Assembly (NCBI RefSeq): GCF_003672135.1
Contig: NC_039518.1
Coordinates: forward strand, 8,558,136-8,622,135
Length of the DNA: 64,000 bases
Direction of reading: 5' to 3'
From: Ooceraea biroi
Lineage: Eukaryota; Arthropoda; Insecta; Hymenoptera; Formicidae
Shown here: piece by piece, positions 38,739 to 50,177 of the stretch
Layout: the number at the start of each line of letters is the position of its first letter
Position numbering within the stretch: the first letter of the stretch is position 1
Made by a program: the position numbers and the translations under genes
The notes under the pieces: generated by a model
What the model was told of the DNA's origin: nothing
What the model saw: the letters and a program-made list of their open reading frames with translations, nothing else
The model's database searches: none

Positions 38739-41349
38739 TTATAATTTAGCCTGCATGTTCATCGGCGGTATTGAAATAATTGAAGGGAGCGCATCGACGT
38801 AGCTTCCCGCGGGATGTCGCAGCGGCAATTCGCGTAATGCACCGATGAGATGCGCCAGCTTCGCTTTCTCCGTACGATACGTATTGCCACGTTCCTGCGC
38901 GACGGCAACACCTTGCGACAGTAAATTCGACCATGTTGCGCTATAGAGATCAAGGGACAGGCAGTACGGATGTCGGCACCACTCTTTGTTCTCCAGCATT
39001 AGTCTCTCCACCTCCTTCTGCATCTCGACCAGAACCGCCCGATCCGTCAGCTCGATCACTGGTTTTTCCGTCCACTAAAAAAAAAACAAAAACGGATAGT
39101 TAAAGCATTGACGCATCGCGTCTCATTTAAAGCTCTCGTTCTTACCTCGAATAACAGCCTGCACATCACGTACACAACGTCCACGAAGGGTAATACAACG
39201 TTGTGCAACATGGAGAACAGCCCTGTATTGTTGCCCGGAAACACCAAATCCTTCGTCCTGCGTAGGCAGCCTTCGGCCAGCAATATGTTCAACGAACTCT
39301 CCCATTCGGCCCTTAGCAGGCTCTTATCCTCGATCGGACGCAGTACGAACTCTGTGCTGAGTAATCTTCTCAGTAATTCGTATCGTTCCAAAAGTACGTC
39401 TATACACGGGGATTCAATGAAATTAGTGAAACAGTGCGAAAAGTGGGAAAAGAAACCGTTTAACATAATGTATCCTTGCACTTTACCATTGTAACAATGT
39501 AATCGTGAATGCCAAGCAGAAATATAACCATTAATCATAAATTTGCAATCATTACCGGCTCGAGTGCCGCTCTCTTCCACTGTCGCGGCGACGAGTGCTG
39601 TCTTCGCCAGGAAAGTGAGCGTCGGATTGACGTAGATCGCGATATTGATGGCGGGTACTGCTACGAACATGGTTTGCTCCGACAGAGCGTGACCCTTGAC
39701 CCTCGTCGAACGATTCAATGCAGTTCCGCTATGTCTTTGCCTGACTCTTAGTGTATTCGATGAATCGAACGTAAGTAATTCGTTGTGCGGCTTTAGAGAT
39801 TCCAATATCTCCTGCTTGATCCTACTGACGTCGTTGCTGTAAGAAACATCATTGATTAGCATCATTATGCGTATCGACGTACAAGTGTGAACTCACGTTT
39901 CGGTTTCCCACATCGACGCTTTCAGCGACTGGGTAATAAAGCCTTTGACATATTGGTAGTCCGTGCTCAACGAGTCGAGCGTGTACGGCTCGTTCGGCCG
40001 CGTCTGGATTCTCTCATTGAGCAGCAGCGCGACGATGTTGATCGGCATAAGTACAGTATTCCTCTTGTGCGAATCTATTATGAGATAACCGATATCCTCG
40101 ACGATCGACGGCGGAACTTTGAAGGAAGGATGCATGACCTTCCTTCTGCGGTGCGCCGTGTCGATGAATCGGCAAGCCGAGATCGGTTCCCCGATGTTGA
40201 AGAAGATGCGGCCGTGGGAGAAGGGCTTCCGCAGTATCGAGAGAGACCGGAAGAGCCCGCTTGTGCTCTCCTTCGGCTTCGGGATTCCCAGCAGCTCGTA
40301 AACGAACAACAGCTCCTCCGGTGGCCGCTCGTAGCTGATGCTCATAGGTACGAAACGTATGTCAGGCACGTCGCCTTGAAGCACACTTTCCAAGATGATG
40401 GACAGCAGGCCTGTGAAGAGAGTTTTACCGTCGTCTACCGTCGTAACTTAAAAGCTACACACGTGTCGCGTGATTTGTGTTCGACTATTTACCATACTTG
40501 GGCACTGTACTCTTCTGACTGCGACTCCGGGTACCCTCAACGAAAAACTCAATCGCCCTGTTACTGTGACTGACAATGGTACTGATGTACGCCCGGAAGA
40601 TCTGCTTGTACAGCAAATCGTTCGAGAAGCTGCGCCGTATATAAAACGCCCCGGTTTTCCGCAACAGCTCGCCCACTATCTTCATGTTATAAAAATCCAT
40701 GCCAGCGGCGATGTTCGGTAGTGCCATGTCGTGGGAGAACAGGATGTACGACAGCAGAATGAAGTCGAAGTAACTTCTGTGAGACGGCACGTAGATGTAC
40801 TGCACTTGAGATATCTGCGTTTCCCTCTTCAAATTATGCAGAATGGCGTCGTTTATGTAAATTTTTGAGAACATCCTCTTCATGGCTTTCGTGATAAAAA
40901 TACCTAAAAGTTAAGCGTTGTGTTAAGACTTCTTAATTGTGTGTTTTTAATGACGCTCGACAAGCGTCTAGATATAAAACAATAAATAAATATTAAATAA
41001 AGAATGTGATATAATATCAAGTATCATTGTTTACAGATTTACCTAGCCACCGAACCGTCGCCAAGTCCGCTTTACTAGCCATCTCGTTTATCATAATCCG
41101 TGCGCTCTTCTCCACATCCTGAAGCGAAGCACCTGTTGTCTGCACTATCGTATCAATTGCAGCCCTGACCTGTGCGTCGAGCAGTACGGACTCTATCACT
41201 TGATCCCTGCTGTAAAGCGACTCCGGCGGCAGTATGTGCGGTACCAACGGATCCATGGGACGCGTTACCCAGAAAAAATCGCAATCCTTTCGCCTTTCCT
41301 TCAGCATATCCACAAATCTGGAGGTCCGCTCCATCTTTCTATGCAACAT
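38739..41349 (-). CDS. GNPAT: Dihydroxyacetone-phosphate acyltransferase, peroxisomal
   Basis: Six exons join in phase: 41043-41349, 40493-40903, 39897-40410, 39556-39836, 39146-39399 and 38739-39074. They give 700 residues, or 695 if the better-context methionine at 41334 is used. The enzyme acylates dihydroxyacetone phosphate, the first step of ether-lipid and plasmalogen synthesis, in peroxisomes. Acyltransferase motifs are PSHRSYFDF (His144, Asp149), GAFYIRRSF, FFVEGTRSRS (about 222-231) and VPMSISYERPPEELLFVYEL. The C-terminus is AKL, a type 1 peroxisomal targeting signal identical in type to that of the mammalian enzyme, which separates it from mitochondrial GPATs. The intron between exons 4 and 5 happens to be open in frame, but splice sites and homology place it outside the protein. 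Confidence 0.96.
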
Positions 41350-44300
41350 GAGGTGAGATGCTTGTTGGCTGACTGACTAAAGTATCTATGAAACTACGAT
41401 AGCGAGAGATGTGAGTCAATATTGGGTCAGGATTTGCAAGTCAATTAGTGTCAATAAACGTGATATTTGCATTACGCGGATACGTACGTCCGACACCTGG
41501 TGTGTAAAATTTATTCGCTTCTTTCCGATGCGTGTCGTGGGTGGAGACGTGGAGAGTTACATGCTGCAGCAAAACATCTCATTGCAATGCCACATGCCAA
41601 TTACACGCAAAGATAAAAAGCATTCCCTGAAAAACGAGTATGCAAATTTAATTCGCGACTGTCATAAAAGGAGAAATCAATTTCTTGCCGCGAACGAGAA
41701 ACCGCACGTACCGATTTGCATTACAAATTGAAGCAGAGAGAAGCCTCCTGGACTCCCCGCTTCTCTCTGCCGTAACTAATTGTTGTTAATTTAGCACTCG
41801 ATGTCGTGTATGACTTGTCACGCAAAGGTTAGATCGACGCCGAGTCAACGCTATTCGTTACCTATTAAACGCATTAGTGCTTTCTGCACTTGAGAATATC
41901 GATTATTCGAGGAACCTCGTGTAATAATATTTCACTTGGAAATCAATAATTAATAAAACTGGAGCTTCGTCATTCTGCAAATACTGATTTGCAGCTGTCA
42001 AAAATTAATATACAAATTTCCGCAAATGAGTTGCATTTCGAAATTCGCGCTCAGAGATTTTCATCCGCGCCATCTGCACATTCGAAATATATTCGGGGTA
42101 CCTGATAGTACAACAGCTCGGTCGGTAATTCAGATTTACTTTAATTTATCTCATCAAATTATTTTAATTTTATCGTAAATTCTGTTTAATTACGTTCAAG
42201 TTCTGTTCGATTGCGTCAACAATTACGTTTCTCTCGCACAAAATTTGCAGAAATGCATGAGATTTGATAATGCACAAAATGTTACAACTGTAAATTATAA
42301 AATTAATTTACGAACGTAAATTAATTGGGAAAAGAGAGAATAACTCTAGCTAGAATAAATCCTTTTTATTATATCGTAACAGCATACACACGCAACACAC
42401 ACGCACTCATTTTCTCTCTCTTTCTCCTGCTTTGCAGGTTCCGTTATTGTTTCGACAATATCAAAGGCTCTCCAATAATTGATAAAACGAGATTATCGTT
42501 AATTACTTGAAAAAATTTACGTCGATTAATTAGGTAAATACAGTGCCCCAGTGTGAACTTTCGACGCGACTGCAAAATTGTACACTCCACGGACACCTTG
42601 CAGCGTAACTTTAATTTGCTCCAGATGAAGTTTCGTGACACAGGAGCCGATCGACGTAATGTAAATATATACTTTGAGTGCACCGAACAAAATTTCAATC
42701 TGAACTTGCTGAAATGATCGTTCGTATGAGGAGACAGTATAGTCAAGTAGGGCAGTCCGCGTATTTATTGATTTACATTTATGTCTTCAGTTTATTCTTC
42801 ACTATGCACTCGTTTCCTATGCGACGCACTGTCCTCGCGCTTCCCGGTTCGTCACACGATTATTGTACAATACATATGTCCCAGTACTAAAATGGTCGAC
42901 GTTTATAATTCAGAAATTCATGGTCACATTTGTGCATCACAGTAGTGTCGTTATGTCATTATTATTTCACGTTGATCACAGCATGTGTGTTAGTTGTTAT
43001 AAAAGGATACATACGCGCATAGGTAACACATGCAGAACGTTACATGAATAGAAGGTATGTCGCGATACGCACAAGCCAGAAGCGATCAGCTCGTCTTTTA
43101 CTCTCTTTGTACTTTCAGCAGCAGCAGCAAGTGCATGAAGATTGCGCTCCAGGCTATAATCAGGCTCTTATCGTCTACATAATTGTGCCGAGACTCTGAC
43201 GAAACGCGTGTACGTGTTTCTAATTTCAATAACATGAAGAAAGGAAAGCTCGGATCATGTGAGAGATCAATAATATTATATACATTGAAACCTTTGGAGC
43301 TTCCACGTGCCGAGACTCTGATGAAACGCTTGTACGTGTTTCTAATTTCAATAACATGAAGAAAGGAAAGCTCGGATCATGTGAGAGATCAATAATATTA
43401 TATACATTGAAACCTCTGGAGCTTCCACGTGCCGAGATCATTGAATATGTCTCACTTTTTTTTGACAGGAAACGATTTTCAATTACCTACAACATAAAAG
43501 ACGAAGCGTGGACTAAGCGAAGAACGTCAAGTGCTGAAGCGCATTGAGCATAAGCTTCCTGGAGCAAGCAGTATAATGCGACTGCGAGGAGCACGATAAT
43601 GATCGTATGAAAATAGCAGTATGGCTTCATTTCTTGGCATTTTTTTCCTTCGATTATTCTCTACATATGCGTCGTATCGCGCGCGCGCGCGGTAACATAT
43701 AAAGATCCTCGGATATACAAAATATTTAGAATACATACGGACTTGCCTGCCGCCTCTCTTTCACATTTTACGCGCTTCGCCACTACGCATTAAAAATTCC
43801 AAGATCAGACGTACCGTTGCTCGCCTGGACTTAATATTACCGCACTACTGCACTGGTTGCTTATAACTATACAAATTCCTTATATTACATTCAATACATT
43901 CCTCCCTCTCATTTTTTCGGCGCATTATCTAATTATTCTACTTACGCTCCGTCTTATCTTTGTTCTTATCTTACGAGAGCTATGCCTAAGCGAAACGCAG
44001 TTCGTTCTTTACACAGAATACGCGTCGCAGTGCATGAATGAACAGATTACAATACAGTAGTGCACACCCACACCGCATAGAAGCTTGCAGTAGCGTCGCT
44101 GCAACGTTGCTAAGCTTCTGTGCTGCATGAAGTTACCTTTGCTTGCTTTAGATCTTTATCTTTATCTCTTCCCTTTTTCTAACAGGGCTTAAGTGTTTGA
44201 TCTGAGCACTCGAATCGTAGATTGCACTTCAATATTGTTGACCACACAGTTAATATTTGAGCGTCACAGGTCGGAACAAGCGAGCAGCAGATTTGTTCGG

Positions 44301-46911
44301 TTGTTGTAGCAGCGCACGTCATACGTATAAGCTTATGTACAGCACCGTTGCTAATTGAACGATGAACTCTTCCGGTCTTTTGACCCTCTGCTCCTGATCC
44401 GAACGCAGATTTCTGGAATGTAAACGTGCCAATCTTTTACGATAGATTTTTATCAAACTTCCGATCATCGTCTCATCTGCGCTGCGCGCAGAACTGTTTA
44501 TAACACTCATCACGAACGTCCCCAGTATTTGCACGATCAGCAACGTTGTCTGGCCTTGTCGGATTAATAAACACTCCTCAGTTAGCGAATTCGAAAATTT
44601 GAAAATTCGAGTTCGGCTCCGTTGAGACACTCGGAAAGTTACTTCGATCATATATACCTTATCCTTAAAGTATTTCGTGCACGAAAGGATTCGAGAAGGA
44701 AACAAAAAAGTCTCTCCGTTCTTTTCACATCCCATGTCTATAATTTACGTAATTATGTAAATAAATAAATAAATAAATATATCGATATAAATAGATTTAT
44801 CTCCTTGCGTCTGCATAATTGATGGTCTCACAACGATGGTTAGCGATGGTTCTGACCGCGTCGTAAATGAGAACGAAGAAGCTCAGAATCTGGCAGGATT
44901 CTTCGGTTTTCCTGCCGGATCACGGTCATTTAAAATTTATACTTTGTCTCCCTTTTATAACAATAACAACGACAATAACAATGATTACAGATAATTACAC
45001 TCTAACTGCGACTTCTTACAATTATTATTTCGTTTAAAAGACATTATTACTGACTTGCATGTGAGGAACATAGATTATACAGCGGAATTCTGCATAAAGT
45101 ATACTGAAAACCGTACGCGGGACGCGGGATCAACTGGCTTCGGTCAGCCAAGAGCAAAGCGTGATTGTGATCGAAAACTGCAGTTGTTATACACAAAATT
45201 GTTGGCTGGCTACGTATATACGTATGTACAAATAAGTTGCAGTATACTTAATCAAAATCAGACTAAGCGTTCGAATGATTACTACGTAGAGCGATAAGTC
45301 TTGTCTTTGGTCCCTGAACCTGCGACTTGCACTTATGCCCTCTCCCTTTCTTAATCCAGCATCTCGAGATTTTTGATTATACATTGCGAGAGCTAAGAAG
45401 TGTAATCAGTGTGCGAGGTGCAACGAAACGTGCGCGCATAATGCGAGATCTCAATACGTATCCTCGTGTAAAAATATTAGTCTTCAACAATCTCCACGTG
45501 GCTTCTTAGGCAATTCTAGCTCTACCGCATCAGTCGCATTTGTATATCGTGATTCGTTTAAAGCTATGAGTAACTTCCTAGGTACGTTATTCGTTCTCAT
45601 ACACACCGCGCGTTACGTGTGCGACGTCGATGCCTCATAGCAAGATCTTATTACTGCACGATCGTCACACGTAACAATGGAACAGAAACATGAGGCACAC
45701 ATCTAACATACTATCGTACAATTCTTAGCTCCAACTTTCAGCAGCGAAATTAGTATTCTTAGAAAGAACGTGAGCCCGGGGACCAGATTGCCAATTTTGC
45801 AAGAATAAAATTTATGAGCAAATTCTCAAATTACGGGAAAAAGAATCACGCATCAAGTGCAGATAAATTGTATCGTGCGTAGAAAAGAGAGCTGACCTCG
45901 ACTAAGATATTGTGCTCAAGGTGCATATCGAGAACCTGAAATTGGCAACGCTAGTTTCACCAGGGGTATACAAAAAGTGTGTCGACTAATGTCAAATACT
46001 TCAGGAGGTTCAGGGAGTTCTCGGTTTCGTCTAAGTAAAAGATAAAACAAGCGAAAAAAGTAAAGAAAGCGTTTTCTCATCAAAGGTTGACGATGTATGT
46101 ATTCTGCATAGACGACGTGTGTGAATAAATAAATGTGAATTACAATAAACCCGATTCGAAATTCGTTTATACACTTTATCTTACACGTACACGCACGTGT
46201 ATGCAGAAATCACATGTACAAATATACCTATCGTACGTTAATATATAATTTCTTCTCATTTGTTCGTTTATCACGCGGTAGAAAAATTGTATTTGACCGT
46301 TTGAAAATATGAGATACTTCAGCCTCTATATATTATCACGCTCCGTACATGGCCTGTAATACCACTCTTCCCTCGAATTGTGTAGATCGCGATTAGAAAA
46401 CAAGTTTGTGCAATCGATGCGCGATGATTGTGCGACAATTGTACGTACAAGGACGTTGCCAATGCAGCGGTGTCGACAGAATTGTCAAATTGCAATTTCG
46501 CAAGCGTGATCCCTCACGATTCACGCCCGTCCCTTACTCGTAATGTATCTATATATGTACACGTATTATTGCGCGTATGTATTAAAAATGTGTAAACTTT
46601 AAAAGCACGCCGAGTAAGCTACTTATCCTTACACACGCTATCTGTCTTCACAAAAGGCCTCGTAGTACTAATTTAAGAGAGAAAAAAAATATATATATAC
46701 ATATTTTTTTTCCCTTTTTATACATATGCTCGATGCCTCGTTAAGGATTTCACGTACGAGCCCTTTTACTATTGCCCGTACAAACGTTTTTACTTAGTTT
46801 CTACCTCGTATTTTGATGTTCGTGTTTCTTCAGTCCCCGATGTTTGGCTGTATGTTAAATGTCTCGATCGAGTAAAATGTACAGTTGCGAAAGGAGGACG
46901 ATTATTAATTC
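41350..46911. other. Intergenic region between GNPAT and PEDS1
   Basis: The first few hundred bases hold the GNPAT promoter side and the right end probably holds PEDS1 3' UTR. A 12-bp perfect hairpin lies at 41733-41770 and a 122-bp tandem duplication at 43185-43428. Several open frames of 60-138 codons occur. The longest (44319-44735, -) has a hydrophobic stretch but no recognisable domain, and I do not call it a gene. Confidence 0.55.
43185..43440. repeat. 122-bp tandem duplication
   Basis: A unit beginning GTGCCGAGACTCTGA runs from 43185 to 43306 and again from 43307 to 43428 with only a few differences. The first bases of a third unit (GTGCCGAGA) follow before divergence. Confidence 0.95.
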
Positions 46912-48243
46912 TCAAGAACGCTTTTGCGCCCACTTGAGATCGTCCGCTCTGGGCTTACAACCGGTAACCCTCTCGATCATCACTTCCAGGATGTACCAAA
47001 ACTGAAGTTTCTCCAGGGGCCAATTCAGCCAGCCCGTGGTAATACAAAAGTAAGTCTCGTGAGGCGCGACATGGTGCACTCGATGATGCTTCCTCGGCAG
47101 GACGATCCTGTGCTCCTGAAGCCAGACGACCCAGCCAGGTAGTCCGAAATACGTATGCGACCACTTATGTATCTGCGAAGTAGATTATACATTATTCTGC
47201 AATTCCAAGACACATAAAATTCAAATTTTATTAGAATTTTATTCAAATAAAAATGTTTAAAACTTTACGCAGTACTTTGCTTATAGTTTATAGTTTATAC
47301 TTTGAATATCTGTGCAGTACGTACATAGATGTTTATTTCACATTAGATATTCACCTGGTTAGTCATCGCCACAAAAATGGCGAGCAGGAACCAGTAGCAG
47401 GTCCAAACAAACTTACGCTGCATCTCTACCTCGGGTAACGTCAGAAAATCCCACGTGAGCTTCGATAGGACCGGTATCGCGACCATAAAATTATCGCCGT
47501 TAGTCTCTATGAAATCGTGTCTCGTTATGCTGGTTGGATCTATGTGATGCTCGCGAAATGGTCTTAGAAAATTCTACAAGGACAAAGCGTTTTTGCAAAT
47601 TAACGTTTCCTCTACGCGCTTCCATTCCGCTAGACGCGTTACCTTTCCTAGGATCGGAAGCTCAATGGATCCCCAGGTGTCCGCGGCCCAGTGAACCAAG
47701 CCGGAGCCAAAGTCGGCCGTGATGATGCCGCACAATGCGGCTATCGCTATAGAGCTCAAATTTTCCAGTCGCAATTTAACAAGCACGAACAACGAGTTCA
47801 CGGCTATTAGAGTGATGCAAATGCCCACGCAGATGCATTCCTGAGTTCTCTTTCCTAGAAAAATAGTATCGTAAATAGAATTTACAAAAATTTACGTAAT
47901 GAGCGAGAGCAGGACAGAAAGACGAATCAATTGATCTCTTTCATAGTGAGACGAGCGTCAGGGAAAGATTGTTTTTTTTTTAACAATCCACGCCTCAAAC
48001 AATGGCGAGGATCTACGTACCAGTACTATACAGATTCGCGAGCTCCTGAGCACCTTTGTGATTCGGGCCCCACCTAGGCACGGTCCTGTCCTCCTGCGAG
48101 GTCGGCACCACCGAGTTGGCATTGGGATCATCCTCGAGCATCGAGTTCTCGTAGATCTGGCGCTCGGTCTTCACCGGCGCCAGGAAGTTCGTCGCCATGG
48201 AGCACGCGGCCTGCCCCAGGTTCGGCACCTTTATGTCCTCCAT
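46912..48243 (-). CDS. PEDS1: Plasmanylethanolamine desaturase (TMEM189/Kua)
   Basis: Four exons join in phase: 48021-48243, 47643-47854, 47355-47573 and 46912-47172. They give 304 residues. PEDS1 is the ER desaturase that introduces the vinyl-ether double bond of plasmalogens. Membrane segments occur at about 82-102, 107-127 and 200-217. The family's histidine motifs are all visible: GLVHWAADTWG (His129), FREHHIDP (His154, His155), HKWSHTYFG (His220, His224) and HHRVHHVAPHETYF (247-260). These are the likely metal ligands. The N-terminal 70 residues are polar and variable, making the protein longer than the 270-residue human form. No fusion to a ubiquitin-conjugating domain is present. It is on the same strand as GNPAT. 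Confidence 0.95.
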
Positions 48244-50177
48244 ATTCTCAGCCGAAGACTCTCTCGCTCAGTGACTTCACGCGAGCATCAGCGATATCCC
48301 ACCGTGCTCCCTCAGAACTCGGGCGTGTCTCGTAGGAGTCGCTGGTCTCCTGGCATCGCGGCACTCCGCCGTATCGCTCGAAGAAGGGTAGATAAAGGCA
48401 ACGACTTCCTTTCGTATTGTACGTTGAATTATTTCAGGACAGTCGTTACATCACGCGCTTCCTTCCACGTCCCCTTCCCGTCGCATGAGGTATATCATTT
48501 ACTTCACATGCGACAAAGTCACGAACTGCCAGTCCGCACATTATCCCGAGGAAGATTTAGCGCCGTTCGCCGTTCGTTCCGAGTCTCGCTGGCATCTACG
48601 AGACATCGAGCAACGTTGTAAACACCTGCAATTAAATGAGACGCTCGTGTCAAGAATTGAACATTACGTAACGCATTATCGTTGACTTTTAAGGAGCTTT
48701 CTCTTTTTCTCTCTCTCAATCATTTGTAATTTAACACTTTTCCAATTCTCGACATTTCTGCAAACCTAAATAATTGCATTCCCAATTACCACCAGATACT
48801 GTACGGCCTGTGCATTGCGCGTACCCTACCATTTGTTTGCACATTCGCGCAACGTATTGCCCATATACGATATCGCCGTAATGAATGAAACAGGCCACGT
48901 GCCGAGATACACGAAATTCTACTCAGTTCGTATTACTCGCTGCGCAGCTGTAAAGTGGGTTAATTTCGCAGTTACACGGAATCGCGAAACACCAACGTTC
49001 TTCGCGAATTTCTCGGATAGCGACATCCGCGAACGCGCTTCCTACGCGTTAACGCGTATTAGCGATTCCCATGAATCTCGAGCGCGTAGCTTGAAAAGTA
49101 CACAACTGCAGGTGTTAATTACACCCACACAGTAGACGCATCAAGGATGAATTTCTTTCTACTCAAAGAACGCGAGAACGGCACACCCAACGAATAAGGA
49201 AGAACGTGTCCTTCGCGATGCAAGGACAAAATTTGACGTCACTATCACGAATATAATGACGCAAATTTAGAAACTTTATATGAAATTTATAATTATCCAC
49301 GACGCGTGTATGCAAAGTGTGGGATCTGCTCGAGGGAGAGCGGCGCGGGCTGCAGTCGGAGGAATTTTTCAAGCAGGCCGTTTTTTTAAATGCGCAACCG
49401 GGTAATCGCGTGCCGGCGATTAAACCGCGGGCGAAGCAGGGGGCTAAAAAGCACGACGACGTAACCGATCAATTTCAACGCCAGCACGGCTAGTATCGTG
49501 TACGTCATCAACCGCACGCGAAATCCACGTCGCCGCTCCACTGTACTCGCTTACTTGCTTGCGGTTTCTCCTCGATGCTTAGCTTATCGCGGTTCGGCTG
49601 GGGGCTGAGCGCGTCAGTTCGCGCGACACGCGTGTTATTAGATCAGAAAAGCCGCGCGTTTCCTTCCCGTATATGTCGTTTATCGCGTATCTTGGTTTCC
49701 CAGAACACGCTCGTCGTTGAACAAACGCTGATCTCTCGACATAAACGTTATGAAGTTATACAATTATTTTATGAGCATTCTTTGAGCATTTGTACAACCG
49801 ACAAGACGCTGCGCAAAGCTCGAAGAATTGAAATCGAGGATAACACAACTGCGAGCGCTTCTTTCTTCTTGTGTTATACCCGCGCGGCTGATAATGATAC
49901 GGTACCGTATCACGGGCGACGCATAAATAAGCAGACAAAACGACGCTGATGCAACAGATCCTACGTAATCGGCGGTGACTTCACGTGCGGCTGCAGAAGC
50001 ACGCGATCAAAGCGGATCAAAGAGATCTCGTTTGACGGTGGCAATCGCGGTCGCATTGTGCACCGCAGTTCAAAGGCTCGCACGTATTTACGCACACACT
50101 ACTTGCGAACGTGAGTCGTGTACTTCATATTCAGAGCGGTTAACGTGTGACACGCAGAAGATGCAGGAGGAACGTGT
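48244..50177. other. Upstream region of PEDS1 and intergenic DNA
   Basis: This contains the presumed PEDS1 promoter near 48.25-48.6 kb and moderately CpG-rich DNA at 49.3-50.1 kb that may be a further promoter or untranslated exon. No coding exon was recognised on either strand. Confidence 0.5.

Noticed and set aside
41733..41770. A 12-bp perfect stem resembling a bacterial terminator.
   Set aside because: The window is eukaryotic and no transcript ends there; it is a minor inverted repeat.
44319..44735. A 138-codon minus-strand open frame with a hydrophobic stretch (LLIVQILGTFVMSVIN).
   Set aside because: No recognisable family, no supporting splice structure or neighbouring exons, and low coding-like character.
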